Position numbers and translations under genes: made by a program
Part shown: positions 44,336 to 55,765 of the stretch, piece by piece
How the letters are laid out: every line of letters starts with the position of its first letter
Numbering within the stretch: the stretch's first letter is position 1
Assembly: GCA_026018925.1 (NCBI GenBank)
Contig: JAKSZU010000012.1
Coordinates: 30,493,814-30,557,813 of the forward strand
DNA from: Tupaia tana
Taxonomy: Eukaryota; Chordata; Mammalia; Scandentia; Tupaiidae
Direction: 5' to 3'
DNA length: 64,000 bases
The notes under the pieces: model-generated
Told to the model about the DNA's origin: nothing
What the model saw: only the letters and a program-made list of their open reading frames with translations
Database searches by the model: none

Positions 44336-44797
44336 AAAACCCTCCCATTGAGATGGAGCTGGCAGGTGGCAAGGTGGCTATAGGCTCTGGACTCCCACGT
44401 GGCCAACTGCGGTTTGAGTCCTAGACTTGGCGGCTGGCTCTCTCACTTTCCCTCTCTCTCTTTCTCTGGTCAAATTAAAAACTAATAATGAATAAAGTTG
44501 AATAAAATAATTCTTTTTTTTTTTTAGAGAAGTTTTTGCACGTGCACTCACCGGAGAGACAGAGAGACAGAAAGCAAAAAATTATCCCGCCATGGGGGAT
44601 TGCTCTGTCTCTGTTCTCCCCTTAGGATTTTGGGTACACAGGTACGTGCATGCAGCATGTTTTAAGTCACCTGGTCCAGGACTCGAACTGTGGTCAATTA
44701 TGTGGGAGTCCAGCGACAAAACTATTATGCCATCTGCTGGTCCTGAATAAAATAATTATTTAAAACAAAACAAAACAAAACCCTTCCCATTGTGATG
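44336..44797 (+). mobile_element. tRNA-derived SINE, short form, with a nested SINE
   Basis: Body 44356-44512 continuing at about 44758-44776. The tRNA part is joined to TCTCTCACTTTCCC and ends GGTCAAATTAAAAAC. Diverged 20-base flanks AAACCCTCCCATTGAGATG and AAACCCTTCCCATTGTGATG show it is older than the young SINEs. Confidence 0.9.
44499..44757 (-). mobile_element. tRNA-derived SINE nested in the short SINE's tail
   Basis: Reverse body 44513-44743. Exact 14-base flanks TGAATAAAATAATT lie in the host tail. Confidence 0.92.
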
Positions 44798-44915
44798 TTA
44801 CCAGGATTCCACAGCCCTGACCTTGCTGGGTCACCATGACTAGCTGGGTAGGTGAGTTGGTGTCTTCACTGTGGAACTGAGGGGTCCTAGGAGCCGCCAA
44901 TCCACTCTCTAATTC

Positions 44916-45214
44916 CTTCCCAGACTAGACCCTTTGTGGTTTTTTTGAAAGTTTTTGTTATAGGGTGTGTGTGTTTCCCAGAGAGACAGAGAGAGACAGA
45001 GAGAGGGAAAGTGAGGAATCTCCCCCCAGTGGGGATGGCCACACTGCATTCCCTTGTCCTCTAGTCTCCTCTCAGGATTTTGGGCATGCATACGCTAGTG
45101 CCCGTATGGATTTTTCAAGCTGCTAGATCTGGGACTTGAGCCAGGAGTTGGCCATGTGGGATCCAGGGCCTTAACCTCCACGCCACCTGCTGGCTCTTCC
45201 CAGACTAAATCCTT
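44916..45214 (-). mobile_element. tRNA-derived SINE with target-site duplication
   Basis: Reverse body 44935-45195. Flanks CTTCCCAGACTAGACCCTT and CTTCCCAGACTAAATCCTT differ at two positions. Confidence 0.93.
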
Positions 45215-46729
45215 AAACACCATTCTTTCCCACCAGAGGAATTCCTAGGCCTAAGGCCCAGCCAGTTCACGCCAATGTCAAGCTGTAGGGCCGGGGAACT
45301 GGGACCTGAGTCTCCATCCTTCATCAGTTTGCCCATCTGGGATACCCAATAAGGACCTCCGTCCAGAAGTAATGAGAAGGCAGGATATGAAGGCGTTTGG
45401 AAGAGTATAAATTTCATACTAGGGACCATTATTATGGGGGAGACAGTGACTCCTCCCACACACCCAAACTTGCCCCAAACGAGTTGAAAGAAGACTTAGG
45501 AGAGGTAAGAGTCTGACTTGAAATATCAGTCAGAGGGGGCACCCTGGGGGAAGCCTGACTCACTCCTCACTTTTGGGGCCAGGCAGCTGAGGCCCAGGTC
45601 ACACAGCAAGGCAGGGCAGAGAAAGGCCAGGCGGGGCTCTTTTTCTTGTCTATTGGTTTCCTGGCAAAGAGGGAGAGATTTCCTCCTTGGTCCCCTTGAG
45701 TCAGAGCAGAGACACAGTCGTGGGGAGGGACTCCCAGAAGGCTAGTCTCCGCTCAGGAAGAGTTTTCTTCCTACAGACTTCCCACAAACCACAGGGCTGC
45801 CGGGAGGGTATAGTGAGCTCCCCACCCCAGGAGGTATGTGAGCATCCAGCAGGGTCTGGAGTCCTCTCACTCCTTTAGGCAATCCTTGTGTGTCAACCAC
45901 CCTGCCCCACCCCTACTCCCTGCTCACCTGAACCCACCTCCCAGCCTCGTCTGCCCAGCTCTCCGGGGCTGTGACTGGGGTGCAGTGGGGTTGGCTGGGC
46001 AAAGGACGAGCAGCTGACCTAACCATGTCGGCTAATCATGAGATGGACCTTCCTTCATCTTCAGGATTGGGGACTAGGAAAGGAAGGCTGGCGGGCACTG
46101 CATGTAAAGTCGCTGAAGTCTGAATTTGAATCATGGCAGGAGTTGTCATTTCTTGACTTCCACTCTGGTCACCTACTTCATGACCCAGCCGGAAGGGGCA
46201 ATTTCAAGAGTGGTTCCAGGATCACATAAAATAAATGAAGTAGTATTACCCATATATCACAATATAAGCACTCCCTACACTCTCATTCATTCGTTCATTC
46301 AGTTACAGGGTCCTGCATTTGAGCTGGGCCCAGGAGGATGAATGGGATCTAGCAGAGGCGGGTGAGGGTGGGGAAGGGGGTGATGAACTAGTACCCTATA
46401 TGAGATAATGCCAGGAGGTGGGGGAAGCTTAAGCACTGGATCAGTGTGAAGCAAGACAAGACCTGTGCCTCCCCTGTCAGGAAAGTGGAGCAGCCGCAGG
46501 TAAGTTTGGGTGTTCCGGTCGAAACTCCTTTTGTGTGAGGCCGAAGAAGGGATAGGGTGCTTTGCAACGGTCTGAAAAGAATAAGACTAGGAAACACTGG
46601 AAGAAAGTGAAGACTTCCGAACTCTCACCTGTGGCAGGGTGGGTGCTGCTTTTTGTGTCCAGGGCGCGGAGGGATGGGGGAACCAGAACAGCAGAGGGCG
46701 CAGGAATCGTGGACTCTGCAGCGCCAGGG
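45215..46729. other. Mostly unassigned sequence upstream of the ARHGEF17 CpG island
   Basis: Short MIR relic (reverse) at 45570-45640 (GAGGCCCAGGTCACACAGC). L2-like CATTCATTCGTTCATTCAG at about 46283. No gene recognised. Confidence 0.4.
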
Positions 46730-46779
46730 AAGAGTGGGCGAGGCACAGGGCGGAGCGTCGAGGACTGGGGCCGTCGAGA

Positions 46780-47589
46780 CAGCTGGGCAGGTGGGGGGCG
46801 TGGCAGCTGGAAGAGTTGGGTGGGGCTTCTGGAACCGCGTGGGGCTGGATCCAGGATCGTCAGACTGGATCAGAATCAGGAAGGTGGGACTGGAGGGCGT
46901 TTGGGGGCGTGAGGGGCGGGGAATGGGCGTGGCTGCAGCTGGATTCGCCTCGAGGCTGTGACTAGGGGCGCGGCCTGGGCGGGACGGAGGGCAGAGCAGG
47001 GAGCGCAGCGCGCTCCCCCTAGCGCCGAGTCCCACCCCTTTCCCGACCGGGGGGAGTGTTTCTGCGTGTACCTGAGGGTCGGTGTGTACGATAATTTGTG
47101 GGTCCGAGGTTGCCATGTTGGAACCCCTCCGGCAGGAAGTGCTTCCGCGGGAAAGCAGCTGAACCGCGGCGGGTGCGCCGCCCTGGGTGCCTGTCTGCGG
47201 ACTGAGCTCCCTGAGTCTGAGTGCATCCGAGCGAGTCCCTGGGGGCTGCTTGGCCCGCTGGACGCCCTCTCCGGGGGGCCGCTTGGGTCTGCATGTGCTC
47301 AAGAGGACTGTTCCTCCTTCGGCCCCTCCCGGGGCCCTCCCCCCACGCCGTTCCCAGCTCTGCGCGCTACCGGAGCCCACCCCCTCTTTTGGGAGCGAAG
47401 CCCCGCCCCCCACCCCCTTCTCGCTGCCACAAAGTTTATTTGCAACAAAAGGGAGAGAGAAGCGAGCCGCCAAGGGGGAGGGAGCGGGAGCCGGAGCCGG
47501 AGCGGGAGCGCTAGGGGAGGCAGGCCGGCGGCGGGCGGGCCCAGAGCCGAGGAGAGGAGCGCTGGGATCTCACCCGGGGCCGCGCCGCG
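46780..47589 (+). promoter_or_regulatory. ARHGEF17: Probable ARHGEF17 core promoter region
   Basis: GC-box-like elements occur near 46911-46935 (GGGGCGGGG, GGGCGTGG) and a palindromic pair of ETS-type cores AGGAAGTGCTTCCG lies at 47132-47146. A lone AT-rich island TTTATTTGC at about 47435 sits in otherwise GC-rich DNA and could act as a weak TATA-like element. The exact start site cannot be fixed from sequence. Confidence 0.45.
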
Positions 47590-47625
47590 ATGCCCCTGGC
47601 CTCACCCGCCGAGAAGGGGACCTAG
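47590..47625 (+). CDS. Upstream ORF 1 in the ARHGEF17 leader (11 codons plus stop)
   Basis: ATG at 47590 opens MPLASPAEKGT and stops at TAG, 254 bases before the main ATG. The context GCCGCGATGC has G at -3 but C at +4, so initiation would be moderate. It matters only if the transcript starts upstream of here. Confidence 0.4.
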   Translation: MPLASPAEKGT

Positions 47626-47666
47626 CCCAGGGGTCGGCGCTGAGGTGGGAGGAGGGGCCGCCGGCG

Positions 47667-47702
47667 ATGGAACCGATGTCGCCAGAGGCCGCAGAAACTT
47701 GA
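47667..47702 (+). CDS. Upstream ORF 2 in the ARHGEF17 leader (11 codons plus stop)
   Basis: ATG at 47667 opens MEPMSPEAAET and ends at TGA, 177 bases before the main ATG. G at +4 favours recognition (CCGGCGATGG, with G at -3). Same length as the first upstream ORF. Translation is unproven. Confidence 0.4.
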   Translation: MEPMSPEAAET

Positions 47703-47879
47703 ACCGCGACAGATAAACCTCTGCTCGTGTCTCTGCACCCTTCTCCCAAACCCCTGTGTGCTGCGGGTGCAGGACCCAGGCCTTCCGACCGCGGCCACTA
47801 CGCTCCGTCGGGGCGGGGGTGCAGGGGGGGTTGGCCGCGGCTCCCCGAGGCCAGCCCCCCCGGAGTGAGTGCTGCCACC

Positions 47880-50800
47880 ATGGCGGACGGGGCGCCCCGG
47901 CCTCCACTTTATCGCAGCGTCTCGTTCAAGCTGCTGGAGCGCTGGAGCGGCGGTCCTGGGCCGAGGGAGGAGGACACGGACACTCCCGGGTTACGCCGCC
48001 GTGCCTCGTGCCGGCCGATCACGGCCGCCCCGGGCCAGCCCTCCCGGCGCGTTTCCAAGCTGGCGTCGGGGCCCCCGGCCGCCCCCGCGCAGCCGCGCCC
48101 GCTCCGCAGCCTCTCGCCGTCGGTGCGCCAGCTCTCCCGGCGCTTCGACGCGCGGCGCCTGGACGAAGACTCGGCTGGGGCCCGGGACGGGGGCGTTTCT
48201 CCTGGGGCCACGGAGGAAGCAGCCGAGGGCCCCGCGCGCGGGGCCTGGCCCAGCGTCACCGAGATGCGCAAACTCTTCGGCGGCCCTGGTTCCAGGCGGC
48301 CGAATGCCGACTCTGAAGCCCCGGCGACCGCCAGCCCTGACGGTGCCGCGTGGGATCCCCCGGCTCGGGAGGCCCGGCAGCCACCGACGCCACCTCCACG
48401 GACGTGCTTTCCTTTGGCGGGCCTGCGTTCGACGCGGCCGCTAGCCGGGCCGGGGACCGAGGGGAGGCGGCGGCGGCAGCAGCAGCAGACACTGGAGCGG
48501 GCGCAGCGTCCGGCGGATGGTTTACATTCTTGGCATAGCTTCTCCCAACCGCAGGCCGGGGCCCGGGCCTCCTGCTCCTCCTCCTCCTCCAATGCCTCCT
48601 CCTATCCTGTCAGCCACAGCCGGGCTGCCAGCTCCAGCGAGGAGGAAGAGGAGGGCCCGCTGCCGTCGCCTGGGGCTCCCAGGCCGGCCTTCCATGGCGG
48701 CCACTCCTCGGGCAGTGACGAGGACCAAGTCGGTGAGGGCGGCCACCGCCGGGGAGGGAGGCCAAGGCTCAGGCCTGGAAGCTCCCTTTTGGATCAAGAC
48801 TGCAGGCTGGACAGTGATGGGTTAAACCTGGGCAGCATGGACTCTTCAGGAGGAGCCAGGAGTCCTGGGCCCCCAACACCTCCAAGAGTCCCTAGCGAGG
48901 AGGGGCCTCGGGAACTGGGTGCTGGCTCCCCGCCCTGCGTCCCAGGTCCCCAGGAGGGACTGCGGCCTGTGTCTGACACTGTGGGAGGAGCTTTCCGTGT
49001 GGCCAAGGTGAGCTTTCCGGCATACCTGGCCAGCCCGGCAGGCTCCCGCGGCAGCAGTCGCTATTCCAGCACGGAGACCCTTAAGGATGAGGACCTGTGG
49101 TCTAGCCGTCCTGGGGGCTGGGGCATGTACCGCTCTCCCAGCTTTGGAGCCGGGGAAGGGCTCCTACGGCCCCAATCTCGAACCAGGGCCAAGGGACCTG
49201 TGGGCGCCACCAGAGCTTTGAGGGATGGAGGACTGGAGCCCGACAAGAGCCGACAGCGGAAGTCCCTGTCGAATCCAGATATTGCCTCGGAGACCCTGAC
49301 GCTGCTCAGTTTCCTGCGCTCAGACCTTTCAGAGCTGAGAGTCCGCAAGCCAGGTGGGAGCCCTGGGGACCTTGGGAGCAGCCCCTTAGATGGCAGAGAC
49401 TCCCCATCTGCAGGTGGCCCAATGGGGAAACTCGGACCCATGCCTGCCCCAGCCCCAGCATCACCTGGCATCCGCCCTACGCTGAAGGACTTGACTGCCA
49501 CCCTGCGGAGGGCAAAGTCTTTTACCTGCTCTGAGAAGCCCGTGCCCCGTCGCCTCGCCCGTGCCAGCGCCCTGAAGCCCAGCTCCTCTGAGCTCCTGCT
49601 GGCAGGCCCTGGAGCCGAGGAGGACCCACTGCCCCTTGTTGTCCAAGATCAGTATGTGCAGGAAGCCCGCCAAGTTTTCGAGAAGATTCAGCGCATGGGA
49701 GCCCAGCAGGAGGATGGAAATGATGTCCCCCCTGGAAGCCCTGACTGGGCAGGGCACTTGACCTGTGGACAGCGGTCCCAGGAGGAGCTCTCGGGCCCTG
49801 AGTCCAGCCTGACGGATGAGGGCATCGGAGCAGACCCCGAGCCTCCCGTTGCAGCCTTTTGTGGCCTGAGTACAGCCGGGGTGTGGCGACCCCTTTCCTT
49901 GTCCTCAGCCCAGACAAATCACCATGGACCCGGGACTGAGGACAGTCTGGGCGGGTGGACCCTGGTGTCCCCTGAGACGCCTCCCACACCAGGTGCCCTC
50001 CGCAGGCGGCGCAAAGTCCCACCTTCAGGCCTTAGTGGGATTGAACTGAGCAATGGGGAGGCGGGTGAGGCCTACAGGTCCCTGAGTGACCCAATTCCCC
50101 AGCGCCACCGGGCTGCTACCTCTGAGGAGCCCTCTGGGTTCTCTGTGGACAGCAACCTCCTGGGCTCCTTGAGCCCTAAGTCAGGGCTTCCAGCAACCCC
50201 AGCCGTGGATGAGGGCTTGACCAGTGGCCACAGTGACTGGTCTGTGGGCAGCGAAGAGAGCAAGGGCTACCAGGAGGTAATTCAGAGCATTGTTCAGGGA
50301 CCTGGTGCCTTGAGGCGTGTGGAGGATGATAGGGCTGCTGGCAAGGCCCCCAAGAAGAAGTCTCTGAGTGACCCCAGCCGCCGTGGGGAGCTGGCTGATT
50401 CTGCATTTGAGGGTCCTGGAGGGGAGCCCATTAGAGAGGTCGAGCCCATGCTGCCTCCATCCAGCAGTGAACCCATTCTTGCTGAGCAGAGGCCAGAGCC
50501 AGAAGAGCCTGGTCCTGCCAGGGGCCGGGCACAGTCAGAGAGGGCCCTGCCTGAGGCCCCACCAGCCTCCTCTGCTGCCCGCCGTGACTTCCACCTCGAC
50601 CCCAAGCTGGTGGATGTTCTGTCCCCAAGGCTCATCCGCAGGGGATCCAAGAAGCGCCCAGCCCGGAGCAGTCACCAGGAGCTTCGTAGAGAGGAGGGCA
50701 GTCAGGACCAGGCTGGGAGCCCTTCTGGGGCCCGGCCCTCCTCCAAACATGTTCGCCATGCCAGCGTGCCCGCCACCTTCATGCCCATTGTGGTGCCTGA

Positions 50801-51071
50801 GCTGCCAGCCTCCATGGGCCCACCTGTGACTGTACCGGAGCCTGTGGGCTTCCCTGCCCGAGGCCACCCCACATTGCAGGCACCGTCACTCGAGGACGTC
50901 ACCAAACAGTACATGCTGACTCTTCGCTCGGGTGAGGTCCCTGTCCCAGGGCCTGTGGACATGCCCTGCTTGACCTCAGTCGCACCACCCTCCACTGAGG
51001 CCAAGCGCCCAGAGGCAGCCCGAGCTCCAGATGAACCTACCCCAGCCAGCAAATGCTGCAAGCCACAGGTG
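47880..51071 (+). CDS. ARHGEF17: Rho guanine nucleotide exchange factor 17 (TEM4), first coding exon only (partial)
   Basis: Encodes residues 1-1064 of a RhoGEF known to bind actin through its N-terminal region and to activate RhoA-type GTPases. The start is the ATG in a full Kozak context (GCCACCATGG) giving MADGAPRP, as in the human protein; the frame is open upstream to 47727 but lacks a better start. The exon product is almost entirely low-complexity, Ser/Pro/Arg-rich and probably disordered. The segment around residues 77-135 (SLSPSVRQLSRRFD and on) matches the reported actin-binding part. A short amphipathic helix candidate is Y592-M606. RSxSxP-type motifs occur at about 461-466, 733-738 and 827-832. 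The conserved end SLEDVTKQYML starts at residue 1003. The exon ends in CCKPQV, just before where the human protein enters its DH domain. DH, PH and C-terminal propeller-like parts are not in this window. The frame runs 153 bases into the intron before a stop. Confidence 0.96.
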
Positions 51072-51077
51072 GTGAGT
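51066..51077 (+). promoter_or_regulatory. ARHGEF17: 5' splice site of ARHGEF17 exon 1
   Basis: CAGGTG|GTGAGT with the cut after 51071. The human protein reads PQV-DMRK across this junction, so the exon should end with the GTG valine codon in phase 0, leaving a near-perfect GTGAGT donor. Cutting after CAG at 51068 is possible but would lose the valine and gives a poorer donor (GTGGTG). Confidence 0.8.
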
Positions 51078-52779
51078 CCTTGGTGGGGGGCGCTGGCAGT
51101 GGGGTCAGGGGAGGGCGTGGGCACTACCTGCCCAGGAGCCTTTCACATGCGTTCATTAGGCAGGTGCCCAAGCCCAAGGGTGCTTATCTGGCCCTGGCAG
51201 TGCCCAGGCAGTTATGAGTGTTAATGACACAGGGCTCTGTCAAGGAGTCAGCTTCTGCTGGTCCTAATGTCCTTGTCTGTTCCAAGGTGTCAAGGGTGTT
51301 AATTACAAAGCATTATCTCTTCTTTGGCTGTTTCTTGGGGACTGGTTTTCAAGATTCCATGTGGTTCTCTGTTGCAAATGCACAGCAGGCAGGCGGGTGA
51401 TGGCACCCGGTTCAGCTCAGTCCTTTCTCCGAACTTCGCTGCCCTGTGTAGGGTGTGTGGGTTCCGGAGCCCACAGCGGACATGGACTGGTTGTCCTAGC
51501 CTGGCTTTCTTGTAGCAGGTCAAAGTGTGGGTCTGCTCCCGGGCCTGGGAGAATTGGAGAGGTACCAGGCGTCACGTAGTGGAGGAGGAGAGCAGGAGAG
51601 GGGCTCAGGGGTCTGTCCCTCGCTGTCTTTGCTGCGATGCTGGCCTTTCTCTGGGACTTTACCCTCCCATCTGTAAAGCTGGGAGGATTGCTGTGGACAA
51701 GGTGGTGCCTGTTTCCGTGTGCTGGTTCTGCAGATTTGGGGGAGTCTGGATTTGAGTTGGGACACTCTTGGGCCTGAGTTCTGCCGGAGCCTCGTGATGA
51801 TGAGGCCAGTGGGGGGTAGAGAGTTCTGGGGAGGGCAGAGGCAGGGAAGGGCCACTGAGGCTGAATAGCGAGGGGCCCTGAGAGAGGTCAAGAGTGGTTC
51901 TGGCTGCCACAGGCCTCTGTGGGCCTGTCCTGTCCTGCCTACTTGCATCTTTCCCCCATCCCGCCCCCTTCTTGGTGACTCTCAGATGCCCTCCCTGCCC
52001 CCGCCGGACCCTGGGTGCTCACTATCCCCAGGCCCCCCTTCTACCTCTGGTCTGTGGGATCAGACAGGTTCCAGGCAGCCTGGCATCTGGTTGGCAGCCT
52101 GATCCTAGGCTCTGGGTTCCGGCCGGCTCGGGAATTATTCCCACTGCAGCCTGCACTCCCGCCGTGGTGCCTGACTCTGAGGAGCCAGGAGGACCCAACC
52201 CCTGGACTAATTTGGTCACTCCCTGTTCCCCGGGTTCTCGCGGCCCTTCTGAACTCCCCTTCTCTTTGTTTCTGCCCCCTGGTCTCTTTCTCCATCCTGG
52301 CTTGGGCAGTTCTCATGGAGGCTGCAGAGAGCCAGCTGACAGGGAGCGAGGAGGGGAACTCGGGAGCTGTCATTCCTTCTGGGGCCCTGTTAGGGCAACT
52401 CAGGTGCCCCTAGACCCCAGGGCCAGTTCTGTCTTTGGCAGGTCAGGGAGGGGAGGGCAGCTCCTGCCAGGGGACCTCTCCCTGGCCTTCTTTCCCACGT
52501 CATGATCCCCTCTGGGAATGCTCACCTGGAGAAGAAGGCCAGGGTAAACCGAAGGACTCGGGACGGGGTGCTCCTAAGAGGAGGCCTTGGGACCCAGAGA
52601 GGAGGTGGCAGTTTTGCAAAACTAGCTTCTGCCCCATCTCCCTTCGTGTTCTCCCCACTCCATGCTGGGGTGCTTCTCCCTGCCCAAAACAGGGCCTTTC
52701 TCTGGCCTCCAAGCCTTTGTCCACTCCAGGCCCAGCTTGGTGGTCCCAACTCCTTAGGGGAGAGAACAGATGCGTCTGT

Positions 52780-52905
52780 AATTAGAAGGGCAGGGTTTGA
52801 GCCATGGCTCCAGGTCTCTGTGGCCCAGATCTGTCACATCCTTGCCTCACTTTTCCCTTCTGTGCAACGGGGTAAACATCTCTGCCTGGAGGCGCTTGGA
52901 GGTGA
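52780..52905 (+). repeat. MIR
   Basis: GGTTTGAGCCATGGCTCCAG, CTTGCCTCACTTTTCCCTTC, TGTGCAACGGGGTAAAC. Confidence 0.7.
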
Positions 52906-53549
52906 GTGGGTGGTGTGACCATTCCCCCCCTGGAGGTAGGAGACAGGGAGAAACAGGCTCTGCTGCTCCATCTGCTTCTCAGCGACCGACCGGGCTGGGC
53001 TGCTCCTCCCCGCCCCCGCCTATGCGGCTTCTGAACATAGGGGGGCTCTCTAGGGCCTCAGTACACCCCGGTGGGCTTCGGCAGGCTCAGAAGAGACTCT
53101 GACCCTGTTTCCCACCCCTTCATAAAGCCTGTAAGTTCTTCCATCGGCTAACCCAGATCCCTCTGCTCTTCCCTTCCTTCTGGCTCTGAGAAGATGGGGA
53201 GCAGCTGCCCACCCCCTCCTGCTGGCATCCCTTGAGAAGACAATGTTCCCTTGTTTGGGGCCTGGGGCTCCAGTCAGCTCCCTGGGGCGTGGGTGGAGGT
53301 GGTGTGGCGTAGGCTCCAGAAGAAGGAAGAGAGTTGTCACGCTGTGCTTGTGGGGCAGAGACCACTGTGCACCCAGCCAGGAACTGATCAGATAGGCCAC
53401 AGAGCTGGGGGGCCCACGCCCGACCCCAGGCTTTGGGGAGTCTCTCATTCGGTCTCTCCCAGCCCAGAGCCCATATCCACCCTGCCATGGCACTATCCCC
53501 ATGGTTGGGAAGCAGGAGGGCTGGATGCCAGGACTGGCCAGGCCTCTGA

Positions 53550-53640
53550 CTCGCTCTGAGGCCTGGATGAATTGTCTTTGGCCCTTGGTTTTCCTGTCTA
53601 TACGGTGGGACGTTAGGCTGCCCAGTCTTCGAGCCTCTGC
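53550..53640 (+). repeat. MIR fragment
   Basis: CTTGGTTTTCCTGTCTATACGG. Confidence 0.5.
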
Positions 53641-54074
53641 AGGAAGGACTCCTAGCCCGTGGGTGGTCTAGAGATGCAGAGGAATCAGAGGTATGATGGT
53701 GGTGGGGGGACGGCAGCTCTCCGCCCTGGCTGGGAGGACCTGGGGATGCAGGGAAGGAGGGACAGCTCCCTGGTCATTCATCCTATGCCTCCTGCCTGCT
53801 TCTGTGGTCTCATGAGGAGGCAGAGCTGTCTGGGCCTCCCTGCTGCCCCCCACGCCCCTTTTTACTCCCTCCTAGGCCACGGTAGTCCAGCTGGTCAGCA
53901 GCCCTTCATACCGGGCTTTAAAGCACAGTCTTGTGGCCCAGCCGTCTGCATCCCAGGTCCCTGCTACCCACCTGACACATGGGACAACTGTAGCCCAGCA
54001 GTGAGAAGTGACTGTGTCTTAATCATGGGTGGATGAACTCCGAACCTTGCACGCTGGGGCAGCAGGAACAGCGG

Positions 54075-54150
54075 CCGGCGTTTATTAGAGCGCTTGCCGC
54101 CTGCCAGTCAGTGGACGACTGCACGTCCATTTCCACACAGACTGATGCTC
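54075..54150 (-). repeat. MIR fragment
   Basis: GCGTTTATTAGAGCGCTTGC, GCCTGCCAGTCAGTGG, then CATTTCCACACAGACTGATG. Confidence 0.5.
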
Positions 54151-54304
54151 GCAGATTGCTAGATTCCCCAAGTCCTAGCAGATCAGTGTCTTGGTGGCGA
54201 TGTGGAACTGGCCTGCCGTCTGAGTAGAGGGGACAGCCGGGGATGTCGCCTGCACATCCCCAACAGCCTGAACACTCATGGAGATTCTTTAATTCACCAA
54301 GGCC

Positions 54305-54420
54305 TGGGATTGGGGTGGGGAGAACTTTGAGACCCAGAATGGGAGCGTGCTGGGTCTAAGGTCACACAGCCAGGCTGGCCAGAGCCAGGCCCGCACACCA
54401 GCACCCTGGCCTTGTCCCCT
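54305..54420 (-). repeat. MIR
   Basis: GAACTTTGAGACCCAGAATG, AAGGTCACACAGCCAGGC. Confidence 0.65.
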
Positions 54421-55119
54421 GGACCCCCACCTTCCCAGCCAGCTCCCAGCCTTGCTGAGGAAGGCCTGGGTTGCAACTCATCTGTCACCCTGCTTCTCTC
54501 TGCCTCCCCTTGGCGGGGACCCTGTGGTGGTGGAGGTTCGGGTTCGCTCATTCCCCTCTTCGGCTCTTTGCTGTGATTTTCCATGGAAACTGGTTCTGGG
54601 GGAGGGGGTGAGGTGATTAGGACATTCGGAATTCTGAGCAGTACCAAATATCTATAATTAAATGTCTTGTCACCCGGCAGGAGGGCTGCTGGGGGAGGAC
54701 AGGCAGAAGGGCCTCCCTTTCCCCTGTATATTCCCTATCCCTCCCCTACCCCACCCTGTTCCTTCCTAAGGGCTCTGGGCTGCTGGGGGAGTCTGTCCAG
54801 GATGAGTCCACCCCAGGGCAAAGTGGTTGGAGGATGAACCAGAGCCGAGTCGGACATTTTCCCACCTCCTGTTCCGGGACCAGCTGGGTTTGGAGGCTGG
54901 GAGGCTGCTACTCACCCTGTCCCAGCCTCCTCTCGCAGTGTAGGGCCTGGGCCCTCCTGCTTCCCTCCCTCCCATCTGTAATCGCTCAGGCTCCACGTGC
55001 CACCGCGCAGTGGGGTGAAGGCACCCCCTGGCCTCCTGGGAGCCGAGACATCGAGACATCGAGAGTTTAGAATCCAGAAGCGGACCGGAAGGAGCTTAGG
55101 CTATTGCGAGACTAGCTGG

Positions 55120-55301
55120 GGGCTTCGGAGGAGGCGCTGCCTGAGCTTGGCCTTGCAAACTGGAAGAGAGGAAGGGACTTTAGGGAGAGCTCGCAAGAGC
55201 AGAGGCTAGGAGGAGGGAGAGAACATGGGGGCTGCAGTGAGACTGTTTGTTTCAACGAGAGACTTGGGTGGCCCTTGACAGAGCAGTACATCTGTTTGTT
55301 T
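55120..55301 (+). repeat. L2
   Basis: TTCGGAGGAGGCGCTGCCTG, AGCTTGGCCTTGCAAAC fits the L2 line. It continues on the right of the SINE pair. Confidence 0.6.
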
Positions 55302-55502
55302 AACAAATTCTCGGGTCCAGCAGATGGCATGGTGGTTAAAGTGCTGGACTCCCACGTGACTGACTGCGGTTCAAGTCCAGGACCTGGCGGCTTATTTTCT
55401 CACTTTCACACTCTCTCTCTGGTCAAACTAAAAATAAACAAATAAATAAAACTAAGTAATTATCTTAAAAATTTAAAAACAAACAAAAAACTATCCCTGA
55501 CT
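55302..55502 (+). mobile_element. tRNA-derived SINE, short form (left half of a SINE pair)
   Basis: Body from 55314. CTGGCGGCTTATTTTCTCAC joins the tRNA part to the C/T tract, then TGGTCAAACTAAAAATAAAC. The left flank AACAAATTCTCG (55302-55313) has its partner only after the next SINE. Confidence 0.9.
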
Positions 55503-55765
55503 GGGCCAGCAGGTGATGCGGAGGTTAAGGCAACTGGATCCCACATGGTCAACTGTGCGGTTCGAGTCTCAGGCCCCGTGGCTTGAGAAACATGCTGGGT
55601 GTGTATATACGCATGCCCCAAATCCCAAGAGGAGAATGGAGAAGAGATTGCAGCGTGGCCATCCCCACTGGGGAGATGCCTTCTCACTTTCTCTCTCTCT
55701 CTGTCTCTCTCTCTCTCCCTCTGGTGAGTGCACATGCCCTATAGCAAACAAGAAACAAATTCTCG
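55503..55765 (+). mobile_element. tRNA-derived SINE, long form (right half of a SINE pair)
   Basis: Head GGGCCAGCAGGTGATGCGG, B box GGTTCGAGTCTC, end CCCTATAGCAAACAAG. The right flank AACAAATTCTCG (55754-55765) matches the flank left of the short SINE. Confidence 0.92.

Larger units (their letters stand above)
46730..48560. other. ARHGEF17: CpG island spanning the ARHGEF17 promoter and start of exon 1
   Basis: CpG dinucleotides are dense from about 46.7 kb through the first third of exon 1, in sharp contrast to the flanks. Borders are estimated by eye. Such islands usually mark broadly active promoters with dispersed start sites. Confidence 0.75.

Noticed and set aside
46625..47716. Long open frames on both strands (252 and 282 codons) in the CpG island
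   Set aside because: They overlap the promoter and leader, are Pro/Arg/Gly-rich in all frames, and reflect few stop codons in GC-rich DNA.
47727..47879. 51-codon in-frame upstream extension of ARHGEF17
   Set aside because: It starts at a non-ATG codon, is not conserved as far as I recall, and the Kozak-perfect ATG at 47880 matches the known N-terminus.
51072..51224. Extension of the ARHGEF17 exon 1 frame to the stop at 51224
   Set aside because: A strong splice donor at 51072 precedes it and the sequence after it does not match the known protein. Intron retention could give this tail but there is no evidence for it.
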